The notes under the pieces are model-generated. The model saw only the letters and a program-made list of their open reading frames with translations. It ran no database searches and was not told the origin of the DNA. Shown one piece after another: positions 35,454 to 43,798 of a stretch of DNA of 64,000 nucleotides (the stretch's first letter is position 1; each line of letters starts with the position of its first letter). The position numbers and the translations under genes are program-made. The DNA is taken from assembly GCA_963776225.1 (NCBI GenBank), contig CAVZLL010000003.1, forward strand, positions 1,054,001 through 1,118,000. The letters are read 5' to 3'. Source of the DNA: Bog-756 sp963776225. GTDB taxonomy: Bacteria; Actinomycetota; Acidimicrobiia; Acidimicrobiales; RAAP-2.

Positions 35454-36437
35454 GTGCCGGTCGCCCTGGTCGGTCCCACCGCATCGGGGAAGTCCGCGCT
35501 CGCCCTCGAGGTGGCCAGGGCTGCCCGGCGGGTCGATCGGGCACCGGGGCCGGGGGGAGTCGAGCTGGTCTCGATCGATTCGATGGCCGTCTACCGGGGG
35601 ATGGATCTCGGTACCGACAAGCCGACGCCGGCGGTCCGGGCCGAGGTCCCCTACCACCTCGTCGATCTCGTCGACGCGTCGGAGGAGTTCACCGTTCACG
35701 ACTTCCAGTCGGCCGCCCGCCGCGTGCTGGCCGACGTCGCCGGGCGCGGACAGCGGGCCCTGTTGGTCGGCGGGACCGGGCTCTACCTCCGCTCGGTCAT
35801 CGACGATCTCTCCCTGCCCGGTCGGTTCCCCCGGATCGCGGCAGAGCTCACCGCCGGGCTCGATGGGGCAGGTCCGGCCGGCAGCCCGGACCGACAGGCC
35901 GCGTGCCGGGCCCTGCACGAGCGGCTGATCCGGCTGGACCCCCGTGCCGCCGCACGGATCGAACCGGCCAACGAGCGGCGCGTCGTGCGAGCCCTCGAGG
36001 TGACGATCGGGTCCGGCAGGGCGTTCTCCTCCTTCGGACCCGGCCTCGGACGCTATCCGCCCTCCACGGTCGCCCAGGTCGGGATCCGGCGTCGTCCCGA
36101 GGAGGTCGACCGCCTGATCGCCGAGCGGTTCGCGCGGCTCATGGATGAGGGGCTGCTCGACGAGGTCCGCGCACTCGCTGCCAGAGCGGGGGGTCTGTCG
36201 CGGTCCGCCCGTCAGGCGCTCGGCTACCGCGAGCTGCTCGCCCACCTCGAGAGGGGAGTGCCCCTCGACCAGGCGGTCGACGAGTCGGTCCGCAGGACCC
36301 GTGCGCTCGCCCGGCGGCAGTGGGCGTGGTTCCGGCGCGATCCCCGTATCGTGTGGGTGGACCCTGACGACGACCCGGTCGGCGCGGTGCTCCTCCGGCT
36401 GGGGGACCGCTCCGGACAGGCCGCGGTGGGAGACTGA
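35454..36437 (+). CDS. miaA: tRNA dimethylallyltransferase
   Basis: A 327-residue enzyme that transfers dimethylallyl from DMAPP to A37 of UNN-reading tRNAs. The P-loop is ALVGPTASGKSALALEVA, followed by SIDSMAVYRGMDLGTDKPT with the catalytic Asp and Thr, and LLVGGTGLYLRSV. The C-terminal RQALGYRELLAHL and TRALARRQWAWFRRD segments bind tRNA. The start is GTG 35454, directly after the miaB stop, so the two are translationally coupled. dapF follows after 6 bp. Confidence 0.95.
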   Translation: MPVALVGPTASGKSALALEVARAARRVDRAPGPGGVELVSIDSMAVYRGMDLGTDKPTPAVRAEVPYHLVDLVDASEEFTVHDFQSAARRVLADVAGRGQRALLVGGTGLYLRSVIDDLSLPGRFPRIAAELTAGLDGAGPAGSPDRQAACRALHERLIRLDPRAAARIEPANERRVVRALEVTIGSGRAFSSFGPGLGRYPPSTVAQVGIRRRPEEVDRLIAERFARLMDEGLLDEVRALAARAGGLSRSARQALGYRELLAHLERGVPLDQAVDESVRRTRALARRQWAWFRRDPRIVWVDPDDDPVGAVLLRLGDRSGQAAVGD

Positions 36438-36443
36438 GACGCC

Positions 36444-37286
36444 ATGACCCCGCCGACTCCAGACCTGCGCCCGCTGCACCTGACCAAGCACCACGGCATC
36501 GGCAACGACTTCCTCGTGGCGGTGGACCTGGAGGACGCCCGTCCACTCCCGTGCGAGCTGGTGCGGGCCCTGTGCGACCGCCGGTTCGGCGTCGGCGCGG
36601 ACGGGGTCATCCGGATCCTCGCCGGCGGCGGGCGGGCCGACCTCACGATGGTCCTCCAGAACGCGGACGGCCGCGAGGCCGAGATGAGCGGCAACGGCAT
36701 GCGCTGCCTGGCCCAGGCGGCGGTCATCGCCGGGCTGGTGGACCCTCCCCGCTTCACGGTCGACACGGCGGCCGGTGTCAAGGCCGTGGACTACCGCCCC
36801 GGCGAGCGGCCCGACGTCGCGGTTGCCGCCGTCGACCTCGGCGCCGCCACCCTCGGGCCGGACCAGCCGGAGGGGCCCGCCGACCGGCGCGCACGGACGG
36901 TCGACCTGGGCAATCCCCACCTGGTCCTGCTCGATCCGGACCCCGGCTCGGCGCCGGTCGCCGACCTCGGCGCCAGGCTCCAGGAGGTCCACCCGGGCGG
37001 GATCAACGTGGAGTTCGTGAGCCCCGGGCCCGCTCCCGACAGCCTGATCCTCCGGGTGTGGGAGCGGGGGGTCGGCGAGACCGAGGCCTGTGGCACCGGG
37101 AGCGCCGCAGCCGCCGCGGCCGCCCGCAGCTGGGGACTGGTCGGCGAACGGGTGATCGTGCACAACCCCGGGGGCACCCTCGAGGTCTCACTGGCCGGTG
37201 ACCAGGTCGTGCTCTCCGGGCCGGTCCACCGGGTGGCCGAGCTGGTGGTCGACCCGACTGCACTCCTTGCGGCGGCGCGGCGATGA
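36444..37286 (+). CDS. dapF: Diaminopimelate epimerase
   Basis: A 280-residue cofactor-independent racemase turning LL-DAP into meso-DAP, the form used by MurE and LysA. Both catalytic cysteines are present: MSGNGMRCLAQAA and ETEACGTGSAAAA. The N-terminal KHHGIGNDFLV and ADGREAEM are typical. ATG 36444 follows miaA by 6 bp. Its stop overlaps the hflX ATG (ATGA), so miaA-dapF-hflX-dapC form one operon. Confidence 0.96.
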   Translation: MTPPTPDLRPLHLTKHHGIGNDFLVAVDLEDARPLPCELVRALCDRRFGVGADGVIRILAGGGRADLTMVLQNADGREAEMSGNGMRCLAQAAVIAGLVDPPRFTVDTAAGVKAVDYRPGERPDVAVAAVDLGAATLGPDQPEGPADRRARTVDLGNPHLVLLDPDPGSAPVADLGARLQEVHPGGINVEFVSPGPAPDSLILRVWERGVGETEACGTGSAAAAAAARSWGLVGERVIVHNPGGTLEVSLAGDQVVLSGPVHRVAELVVDPTALLAAARR

Positions 37287-38593
37287 GCCCGACCGAGTCG
37301 GCGTTCACCGACACCCTCATCTCCCGGACCCTCCGGGAGCGGATCGTGCTGGTCGGGGTCACCTTCCCCCACGGCAGCACCGCCGTCACCGAGGCCGGGA
37401 TGGACGAGCTCGCCCGGCTGGTCGACACCGCCGGGGCCGACGTCGCCGGGCGGGTCATCCAACGTCGGGCAGCGCCCGACCCGGCGACCTTCATCGGCGG
37501 CGGGAAGGCCGAGGAGCTGCGTGCGGTCTGCCTCGCCGTCGACGCCGACACGGTCGTCTTCGACGACGACCTGACGCCGGCCCAGCAACGAAATCTCGAG
37601 AAACTGCTCGGGCGCACCGCGATCGACCGCACGGCGGTGATCCTCGACATCTTCGCCCAGAACGCGCGGACACCCGAAGGGCGCGCCCAGGTCGAGCTGG
37701 CACTGCTGCGGTACCGCCTTCCCCGGCTCCGCGGGCGCGGGCGGGCGCTGAGTCAGCAGGCGGGCGGCATCGGCACCCGCGGGCCGGGTGAGACCCAGCT
37801 CGAGGTCGACCGCCGCCGCCTGGTGCAGCGGATGACCCGGCTCGAAGCCGACCTGCGCCAGCTCGCCCGGACCCGCCGCACCCAACGCCGCGGCCGGCAT
37901 CGGTCTCGGCAACGGACCATCTCCCTGGTCGGGTACACCAACGCGGGGAAGTCGACGCTGCTCAACCGGCTGTGCGGGGCGGACGTGCTCGTCGAGGACC
38001 GGCTCTTCTCCACCCTCGACCCCCGGACCCGCCAGCTCGATCTCCCCGGTGGCGAGACCGTCCTCCTGACCGACACGGTCGGGTTCGTCCGCAAGCTTCC
38101 CCACCAGCTGGTCGAGGCGTTCCGGAGCACCCTGGAGGTGGTGGCCGAGTCCGACCTCGTCCTCCACGTGGTCGACGGATCCGCCCCGGACCTCGAAGGT
38201 CAGATCGACGCGGTGCGGACCGTCCTCACCGAGATCGGCGCGGACGGGCTGCCCGAGCTCGTCGTGGTCAACAAGGCCGACGCCCTCGGGACCGGAGGGG
38301 GTTCGACGGGCGAGGAGGTCAAGCGGTTGCTCGTCGCCCACCCCGGATCGACGCTCATCTCGGCCCGCACCGGTGAGGGGATCGCCGAAGTCCTCGCGAC
38401 GCTGGCCGACCGCCTCCGGGCCGGGGACCGCGTGGTCGAGCTGCTCATCCCGTGGGCGAGGGGGGACGTGCTGGCGGCCGTCCACCGGGAGGGCGAGATC
38501 GTCGGGGAGGAACCCGGCGATCTGGCCACCCGTCTCCAGGTGGTGCTCGACGAGGTGGGACGGGCCCGGTTCGCCGAGTTCATCGATCCGTGA
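37283..38593 (+). CDS. hflX: GTPase HflX
   Basis: A 436-residue ribosome-binding GTPase that splits stalled 70S ribosomes under stress. The N-terminal domain has TFIGGGKAEELRAVC; the linker is GRGRALSQQAGGIGTRGPGE with TQLEVDRRR; the G domain has G1 LVGYTNAGKSTLLNRL, G2/G3 FSTLDPRTR and LTDTVGFVRKLPHQLVEAF, G4 VVNKADAL. The C-terminal domain ends VGRARFAEFI. The start overlaps dapF by 4 bp and the stop overlaps dapC by 4 bp. The mia-hflX association is conserved in many bacteria. Confidence 0.95.
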   Translation: MSPTESAFTDTLISRTLRERIVLVGVTFPHGSTAVTEAGMDELARLVDTAGADVAGRVIQRRAAPDPATFIGGGKAEELRAVCLAVDADTVVFDDDLTPAQQRNLEKLLGRTAIDRTAVILDIFAQNARTPEGRAQVELALLRYRLPRLRGRGRALSQQAGGIGTRGPGETQLEVDRRRLVQRMTRLEADLRQLARTRRTQRRGRHRSRQRTISLVGYTNAGKSTLLNRLCGADVLVEDRLFSTLDPRTRQLDLPGGETVLLTDTVGFVRKLPHQLVEAFRSTLEVVAESDLVLHVVDGSAPDLEGQIDAVRTVLTEIGADGLPELVVVNKADALGTGGGSTGEEVKRLLVAHPGSTLISARTGEGIAEVLATLADRLRAGDRVVELLIPWARGDVLAAVHREGEIVGEEPGDLATRLQVVLDEVGRARFAEFIDP

Positions 38594-39747
38594 CCACGGT
38601 TCCGGTGCCGCCCGGCACCTCCGGCTTCGCCCCGCCCCCGTATCCCTACGAGCGGCTCTCCGGAGCCCGGGCCCGGGCAGAGGCACGGTTCGAAGGGGCC
38701 GGAGGGGTGGTGGACTGCTCGATCGGGACCCCGTGCGATCCGCCGCCACCCGCCGTGCTGTCGGCCATGGCCGCCTCGGGCACCGAGCGGGGCTACCCGA
38801 CCTCGCCGGGGTCTCCGGAGTACCGCGCGGCCGCGGCCGCCTGGCTGTCCCGCAGGTTCGGTGTGCAGGTGGATCCCGAGCGGGAGGTCGCCGCCTGCGT
38901 GGGAACCAAGGAGTTCGTGGCCGCGACCGCACACCACCTCCGGCTCCGGACGCCCGACCGGGACACCGTGCTCTATCCCTCGGTCTCGTATCCCACCTAC
39001 GCGATGGGCGCGACATTGGCCCGCTGCAGGGCGGTGCCGGTCCCCGAGGGCCCTGGCGGGGGTCTCGACCTCGACGCCATCACCCCGGGTGACGCCGACC
39101 GGGCCCTCCTGCTCTGGGTCAACTCGCCCTCGAACCCGACCGGTCGGCTGACCGACCTCCCGCGGGTGGCCGAGTGGGGACGTGCGCACGGCGTGCCGGT
39201 CCTCTCCGACGAGTGCTACGCCGAGTTCACCTGGGACGGCCCGCCGCGGACCGTGCTCGAGTCCGGTCCGTCCGGGGTCGTGGCGGTGCACTCCCTGTCC
39301 AAGCGCTCGAACCTGGCGGGCGTCCGGGCCGGCTTCTACGCGGGCGACCCCGAACTCGTCGGCTACCTGCTCGACGTGCGGCGCCATGCCGGACTGATGG
39401 TCCCCGGACCGGTGCAGGCCGGCGCGGCGGTGGCCTTTGCGGACGACACGCACGTCGAGGCACAGCGTGACCGGTACGCGACCCGACTGGCCCTCCTCGG
39501 CGAGGTCCTGCGTCGGGCCGGACTGCCGGTTCGGCCACCGGCCGGGGGCTTCTACCTGTGGGTCCCGGTTCCGCCGGAGCAGGGTGACGGGTGGGACCTG
39601 ACCGAACGGCTGGCCACCGAGGCAGGGCTGCTGGTGAGTCCCGGTGCGCTCTACGGCGACCACGGTTCGGGCCACGTGCGGGTGGCCGTGGTCCAACCCG
39701 TCGAGCGGCTCGAGCTGGTCGCCGACCGGCTCAGCGCGCGCTCGTGA
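38590..39747 (+). CDS. dapC: Succinyldiaminopimelate aminotransferase (DapC type)
   Basis: A 385-residue fold-type I PLP aminotransferase. The PLP lysine lies in HSLSKRSNLAGVRAGFYAG; further family motifs are VNSPSNPTGRLTDLP, LSDECYAEFTWDG and the substrate Arg region SGHVRVAVVQP. Its N-terminal PPYPYERLSGARARAEARF and DCSIGTPCDPPPPAV resemble actinobacterial DapC. The neighbours dapF, dapD and dapE strongly favour N-succinyl-2-amino-6-oxopimelate as substrate. The start is GTG 38590, overlapping the hflX stop (GTGA). Confidence 0.88.
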   Translation: MTTVPVPPGTSGFAPPPYPYERLSGARARAEARFEGAGGVVDCSIGTPCDPPPPAVLSAMAASGTERGYPTSPGSPEYRAAAAAWLSRRFGVQVDPEREVAACVGTKEFVAATAHHLRLRTPDRDTVLYPSVSYPTYAMGATLARCRAVPVPEGPGGGLDLDAITPGDADRALLLWVNSPSNPTGRLTDLPRVAEWGRAHGVPVLSDECYAEFTWDGPPRTVLESGPSGVVAVHSLSKRSNLAGVRAGFYAGDPELVGYLLDVRRHAGLMVPGPVQAGAAVAFADDTHVEAQRDRYATRLALLGEVLRRAGLPVRPPAGGFYLWVPVPPEQGDGWDLTERLATEAGLLVSPGALYGDHGSGHVRVAVVQPVERLELVADRLSARS

Positions 39748-39818
39748 CCCCGATCCCGAGGGGCCGCGCCGGCATCCGCCACGCGTCCGGGGCCGGCCTC
39801 GGTCTCCGGACCCAGGGC

Positions 39819-39824
39819 TAACGT
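39819..39824 (+). promoter_or_regulatory. -10 box for dapD, leaderless
   Basis: TAACGT, 8 bp before ATG 39833, with no Shine-Dalgarno in between. Confidence 0.55.
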
Positions 39825-39832
39825 CTCCCACC

Positions 39833-40660
39833 ATGGCAGATCTCGAGGCCCGGATCGAAGCACTCTGGGAAACGGCCGGCGGGCTGAGTCCGTCGGACAC
39901 CGACGCCCTCGCGGTGGTGACCGAGGCGGTCGAGCTGCTCGATCGGGGCGAGGCACGGGTGGCCGAGATCGATCCCGCGACCGACCGGGTGGTCGTCCAC
40001 GAGTGGCTCAAGCACGCGATCCTGCTGCTGTTCCGGCTGCGCTCGATGGAGACCACGGAGCTCGGGCCGTTCGAGTTCGCCGACAAGCTCCCGCTCAAGC
40101 ACAACTTCGCCGCGTCGGGCGTCCGGGTGGTGCCCGGGGCCTCGGCCCGTTGGGGGTCGTTCCTCGGCAGCGGGGTCATCTGCATGCCCAGCTACGTGAA
40201 CATCGGAGCGCGGGTCGGTGCCCGCTCCATGGTCGACACCTGGGCGACGGTCGGGTCGTGCGCGCAGATCGGCGAGGACGTGCATCTCAGCGGAGGGGTG
40301 GGGATCGGGGGCGTCCTCGAGCCCGCCCAGGCCGCACCGGTCGTCGTGGAGGACGAGGTCATGATCGGGAGCCGGTGCATGATCACCCAGGGCGCCCGGG
40401 TCGGACGCGGATCGGTGGTGGGGGAGGGGACCATCCTCAACCCCTCCATCCCGGTGATCGACGCCGGGTCCGGCGAGGAGCTCGGACGGGGGCACGTCCC
40501 TCCGTGGTCGGTCGCCGTGCAGGCGTCCCGGCGGCGCGAATTCCCGGGCGGCGAGTTCTTCCTTCCCTGCGTCCTGGTCCTGCGTCGGCTCACCGAGGGC
40601 CAGCGCCACGACAAGGCCACCCTCAACGCCCTCCTGCGCGAGCACGGGGTGTCGGTGTGA
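39833..40660 (+). CDS. dapD: Tetrahydrodipicolinate N-succinyltransferase
   Basis: A 275-residue trimeric left-handed beta-helix enzyme adding succinyl from succinyl-CoA to tetrahydrodipicolinate. The N-terminal helical domain has VVHEWLKHAILLLFRLRSME; the hexapeptide-repeat helix includes PSYVNIGARVGARSMVDTWA and VGSCAQIGEDVHLSGGVGIG. Length and motifs match the ~274-residue type known from E. coli, not the longer mycobacterial form. The leaderless-type ATG follows a TAACGT box. The stop overlaps the dapE GTG, so dapD-dapE are a pair. Confidence 0.95.
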   Translation: MADLEARIEALWETAGGLSPSDTDALAVVTEAVELLDRGEARVAEIDPATDRVVVHEWLKHAILLLFRLRSMETTELGPFEFADKLPLKHNFAASGVRVVPGASARWGSFLGSGVICMPSYVNIGARVGARSMVDTWATVGSCAQIGEDVHLSGGVGIGGVLEPAQAAPVVVEDEVMIGSRCMITQGARVGRGSVVGEGTILNPSIPVIDAGSGEELGRGHVPPWSVAVQASRRREFPGGEFFLPCVLVLRRLTEGQRHDKATLNALLREHGVSV

Positions 40661-41739
40661 CCGAGGAGACGCCGGGCGGTCTCCTCGGCCTGGCCACCGC
40701 CCTGGTCGCCATCCCGTCGGTCAGCCATGGCGAGCGCCGCATGGCCGACGCCGTCCAGGCCGCCCTCGAGCTCTGCCCGTGGCTGGAGGTCACCCGTGTC
40801 GGCGACAACGTGGTGGGCCGGACCGGGCTCGGTCACGGTCGCCGCCTCCTCCTCGCCGGTCACCTGGACACCGTCCCACCGTCCGCGGACAACGACCACC
40901 CGCGGGTCGACGGGACCACGTTGCACGGGCTCGGGGCAACCGACATGAAGGGCGGGCTGGCGGTGTTCCTCCATCTCGCCGGGACCATCCCCGAGCCGGC
41001 GGTGGACGTGACCTGGTGCTTCTACGCCGGCGAGGAGGTCGCCGCCGAGTTCAACGGGCTGCGCCATCTGTGGGAGGCCCGTCCCGATCTGCTGGTCGCC
41101 GACGCGGCCGTCCTCGGTGAGCCGACCGGAGGGCGGGTCGAGGCCGGATGCCAGGGCACGCTGCGGGTGCGGATCGGCCTCGCCGGCGAGCGGGCCCACA
41201 CCGCCCGGCCCCACACCGGCCGGAACGCCATCCACCGACTCGGGCCCCTTCTCGACGCGGTCGCCGCCTACCGGTCCCGCCACCCGGTGCTCGACGGATG
41301 CGAGTACCGAGAACAGCTGCAGGCGGTGCACGTCGAGGGGGGTGTGGCCGCGAACGTCGTGCCCGACCGCGCCTCGGTGGTCGTCAACCACCGGTTCGCC
41401 CCGGACCGCACCCCGGAGCAGGCGGAGTCCTCGGTCCGCGACCTGCTCTCCCCCCATCTCGAGCCGGGCGACCACTGGGATCTCCTCGAGGCGCAACCGG
41501 GCGCGCCGCCGGCGCTCGACCATCCGTTGCTGGCATCGTTGGTCGCCGCGAGCGGTGCGGCCCCCCGGGCCAAGCAGGGCTGGACCGACGTCGCCTCGTT
41601 CTGGGCCCACGGGGTCCCGGCGGCCAACTTCGGACCCGGCGATCCGCTGCTCGCCCACACGCCCGGCGAGCTGGTGACCGCCTCCGAGCTCGAGGCGGCC
41701 GCCGGTGCGCTCGCCACGGTGCTCGTCGCCGGCGGGTAG
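40657..41739 (+). CDS. dapE: Succinyl-diaminopimelate desuccinylase
   Basis: A 360-residue M20-family dizinc hydrolase releasing succinate to give LL-DAP. Metal ligands and catalysts appear in LLLAGHLDTVPPS (HxD), GLGATDMKGGLAV (bridging Asp), CFYAGEEVAAEFNG (catalytic Glu pair) and AVLGEPTGGRVEAGCQG; the dimerisation domain contains GERAHTARPHTGRNAI. GTG 40657 overlaps the dapD stop (GTGA). It converges with lexA across 28 bp. Confidence 0.94.
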   Translation: MTEETPGGLLGLATALVAIPSVSHGERRMADAVQAALELCPWLEVTRVGDNVVGRTGLGHGRRLLLAGHLDTVPPSADNDHPRVDGTTLHGLGATDMKGGLAVFLHLAGTIPEPAVDVTWCFYAGEEVAAEFNGLRHLWEARPDLLVADAAVLGEPTGGRVEAGCQGTLRVRIGLAGERAHTARPHTGRNAIHRLGPLLDAVAAYRSRHPVLDGCEYREQLQAVHVEGGVAANVVPDRASVVVNHRFAPDRTPEQAESSVRDLLSPHLEPGDHWDLLEAQPGAPPALDHPLLASLVAASGAAPRAKQGWTDVASFWAHGVPAANFGPGDPLLAHTPGELVTASELEAAAGALATVLVAGG

Positions 41740-41767
41740 CCCGGCGCCCTCCTCTGTCCGCGGCCGA

Positions 41768-42397
41768 TCAGAGGCGCCGCAGGACGGTGACCACCTTGCC
41801 GTAGACGGTGACCTCGGCCGGATCGAATTCCATGGGGGAGAGGCGTGGGTTGGCGGGGCTCAGGACGACCTTGCCGCTCCTGACCGAGAAGGTCTTGACG
41901 GTCGCTTCGCCGTCCGGGATGCCGGCCACGACGACGTCGCCGCGGTCGGCCTCCGGTTGCTGGCGGACGACCACGAAGTCGCCGTCGACGATGCCCGCGT
42001 CGATCATCGAGTCACCCTTCACCCGCAACATGAACAGCGACCCGGAGCCGGTGAAGTCCTCCGGCAGCGGGTAGAGCTCCTCGACGTTCTCCTGGGCGAG
42101 CACCCCGGTGCCGGCGGCCACGTCGCCGACCAGCGGCACGTGGCGTACCGGCCGGGCATCCTTGATCACCTTCGAGGACGGGTCGTAGCAGACCTCGATC
42201 GCGCGGGGTTTGGTCGGATCGCGCCGCAGGTAGCCCTCGCGTTGGAGCACGGCCAGATGGGCGTGGACGGTCGAGGAGGAGGTGAGGCCCACCGCCTCCC
42301 CGATCTCCCGTACCGAGGGCGGGTAGCCGCGGTCGCGGACCGCCTCCGAGATGCAATCGAGGATCTGCCTGCGCTTGGTGCTCAGTACCTGGGCCAT
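41768..42397 (-). CDS. lexA: SOS repressor LexA
   Basis: A 209-residue repressor that self-cleaves with activated RecA. The winged helix is STKRRQILDCISEAV then GYPPSVREIGEAVGLTSSST; the cleavage site AG is in LVGDVAAGTGVLAQ; the catalytic Ser is in VKGDSMIDAGIVDGD and the Lys in GEATVKTFSV. ATG at 42395-42397 gives the canonical MAQVLSTKRRQ start, with AGGAG about 10 bp upstream. A longer open frame to 42625 would run through the SOS boxes and is rejected. It is divergent from the LysM gene, as lexA and Rv2719c are in mycobacteria. Confidence 0.97.
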   Translation of the reverse strand: MAQVLSTKRRQILDCISEAVRDRGYPPSVREIGEAVGLTSSSTVHAHLAVLQREGYLRRDPTKPRAIEVCYDPSSKVIKDARPVRHVPLVGDVAAGTGVLAQENVEELYPLPEDFTGSGSLFMLRVKGDSMIDAGIVDGDFVVVRQQPEADRGDVVVAGIPDGEATVKTFSVRSGKVVLSPANPRLSPMEFDPAEVTVYGKVVTVLRRL

Positions 42398-42510
42398 CTG
42401 CCGTGGTCTCCTCTCGATGTCCTGCCGGTCACGCTGGTTCCCGCAGGTCCGCCGTTCCTCCTGCCCCCGTGCGACCTGCACGGGTCCGCTTGGTGGCGGA
42501 GGCCGAGCGG

Positions 42511-42524
42511 GGAACGTGTGTTTG
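42511..42524. promoter_or_regulatory. SOS box 1 (degenerate), lexA-proximal
   Basis: gGAAC-GTGT-GTTtG: two mismatches from the CGAAC-N4-GTTCG actinobacterial LexA site. It lies 114 bp upstream of the lexA start. Confidence 0.5.
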
Positions 42525-42554
42525 GACGACGGTAGCCCCGCTGCACCGTCGAAG

Positions 42555-42568
42555 CAAACATCTGTTCG
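42555..42568. promoter_or_regulatory. SOS box 2 (one mismatch)
   Basis: CaAAC-ATCT-GTTCG. Confidence 0.6.
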
Positions 42569-42584
42569 TCTTCGGCCTTGACAC

Positions 42585-42598
42585 CGAACACGTGTTCG
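42585..42598. promoter_or_regulatory. SOS box 3 (perfect)
   Basis: CGAAC-ACGT-GTTCG, a complete palindrome including the central four bases and an exact match to the actinobacterial LexA consensus. Confidence 0.85.
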
Positions 42599-42618
42599 TG
42601 TTGAGATGGGATCCGAGA

Positions 42619-42632
42619 CGAACACAGGTTCG
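42619..42632. promoter_or_regulatory. SOS box 4 (perfect), LysM-gene-proximal
   Basis: CGAAC-ACAG-GTTCG, an exact consensus match 120 bp before the LysM gene start. Confidence 0.82.
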
Positions 42633-42752
42633 ATCGTCGAAGGATCGACCGGCCGGGTCCGGCGTCACACCCCTGCGGTAGACCACCGCCGGAGCACGAA
42701 ACACCTGGAGCACGAGACACCGTCCCCGAGCGGTCCACCCAGAGGAGGTCCG

Positions 42753-43238
42753 ATGACAGCGCCTCTCACAGCGCCCCGCCCCGGCAGTTGCATCGACGTC
42801 GAGGGCGACAGCGACCAGGCCATCGGGACCGACCGCGCGGAGCGGCGCCCGCCCGCCCGACCTCTGTTGCGGCTGGTGGACGGCGACCGGCGGCGGTCCG
42901 ACCGCCCCCTGCGGGTCGACCGTCCGATCCCCACGGAACAGGTCCGCCGCCGCAGCTCTCCGGCGGTCCGCCGCCGGCGTGGGCTCCTGGCGGTGACGGC
43001 GCTCGCCCTCACCGCCCTCGCTTTTCCGCTGGGTGGAGCCGGTGGTGCCTCCCACGCCACCGGCTCCGCTCTGGCGGGAACCGGTTCCACGGACTACACG
43101 GTGCGACCGGGTGACACGCTCTGGTCGATCGCTGTGCGGATGGACCCGTCGGCGGACCCGAGGCCGACCGTGGCACGGCTGGCCTCGGAGATCGGCACGT
43201 ACCAGGTCGTTCCCGGGGAGCGGCTCGTCCTTCACTGA
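42753..43238 (+). CDS. LysM-domain membrane protein, likely SOS-induced division inhibitor
   Basis: A 161-residue protein with a basic cytoplasmic N-terminus (about 85 residues, RRRSSPAVRRRRG at its end), one membrane span (LLAVTALALTALAFPLGGAG) and a C-terminal LysM domain, DYTVRPGDTLWSIAVRMD to YQVVPGERLVL, that binds peptidoglycan. Position and architecture match mycobacterial Rv2719c and Bacillus YneA, which lie next to lexA and block division after DNA damage. Four SOS boxes lie upstream. ATG 42753 has AGAGGAGG 4 bp before it. nrdR follows. The function is inferred from synteny and domain order; the sequence outside LysM is not conserved enough to prove it. Confidence 0.8.
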   Translation: MTAPLTAPRPGSCIDVEGDSDQAIGTDRAERRPPARPLLRLVDGDRRRSDRPLRVDRPIPTEQVRRRSSPAVRRRRGLLAVTALALTALAFPLGGAGGASHATGSALAGTGSTDYTVRPGDTLWSIAVRMDPSADPRPTVARLASEIGTYQVVPGERLVLH

Positions 43239-43307
43239 ACTGCGCACGGGCGGCAGAGCCAGGTCCCGAGGGGACGGAGGTGGGGCAATGGGCGGAGGTC
43301 GTGCGCA

Positions 43308-43313
43308 GTAGCC
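43308..43313 (+). promoter_or_regulatory. -10 box for nrdR, leaderless
   Basis: TAGCCT, 8 bp before GTG 43322. That codon gives the canonical NrdR N-terminus, which independently supports the leaderless reading. Confidence 0.6.
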
Positions 43314-43321
43314 TCGAGTTC

Positions 43322-43795
43322 GTGCGTTGTCCCTGGTGCCTGGCTGACCATGACCGGGTGGTCGACTCGAGGGTGGCAGAGGACGGTGCTGCCATCCGGC
43401 GCCGTCGTGAGTGCACCAGCTGCGGCCACCGCTACACGACCTTCGAGCGCATCGACGAGATCCCGCTCATGGTGATCAAGCGTTCCGGCGATCGCCAGTC
43501 CTTCGATCGCGGCAAGCTCGTCGACGGTCTGCGGGCGGCCACCAAGAACCGCCCGGTCACCGAGGAGCAACTCGACGAGGTCGCACGCGAGGTGGAGGAA
43601 GCCCTGCGCGAGGACGGGTCGGAGCCGACCTCGGAGCAGGTCGGCCTCGCGGTGCTCGAACGCCTTCGCTCGGTCGACGAGGTCGCCTACCTACGGTTCG
43701 CGAGCGTCTACAAGGGGTTCGAGGGCGTCGACGACTTCCGCCGGGAGGTCGGCCTGCTGACCAAGACCACCGCGCCGAAGCGGCCGGAAGGCTGA
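43322..43795 (+). CDS. nrdR: Transcriptional repressor NrdR
   Basis: A 157-residue zinc-ribbon plus ATP-cone repressor of ribonucleotide reductase genes, sensing ATP/dATP. The zinc ribbon is CPWC...CTSCG with RRRRECTSCGHRYTTFERID; the ATP cone follows (VIKRSGDRQSFDRGKLVDGL, VAYLRFASVYKGF). GTG 43322 yields VRCPWC, matching the usual MxCPxC start; an ATG 42 bp upstream is in frame but adds non-conserved residues. Its own target genes (nrdA/B/J) are not in the window. PIG-L and dinB genes follow closely. Confidence 0.96.
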   Translation: MRCPWCLADHDRVVDSRVAEDGAAIRRRRECTSCGHRYTTFERIDEIPLMVIKRSGDRQSFDRGKLVDGLRAATKNRPVTEEQLDEVAREVEEALREDGSEPTSEQVGLAVLERLRSVDEVAYLRFASVYKGFEGVDDFRREVGLLTKTTAPKRPEG

Positions 43796-43798
43796 GCG

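Larger units (their letters stand above)
42398..42752. promoter_or_regulatory. lexA / LysM-gene divergent control region
   Basis: 355 bp without a gene. It holds four 14-bp SOS boxes (listed separately) within 122 bp and the AGAGGAGG ribosome-binding site (42741-42748) of the LysM gene. The remainder shows nothing recognisable. Confidence 0.75.

Noticed and set aside
42398..42625. Longer LexA starting at 42625
   Set aside because: The extra 76 residues would be coded by the SOS-box region and have no similarity to LexA. The internal ATG at 42397 gives the canonical start.
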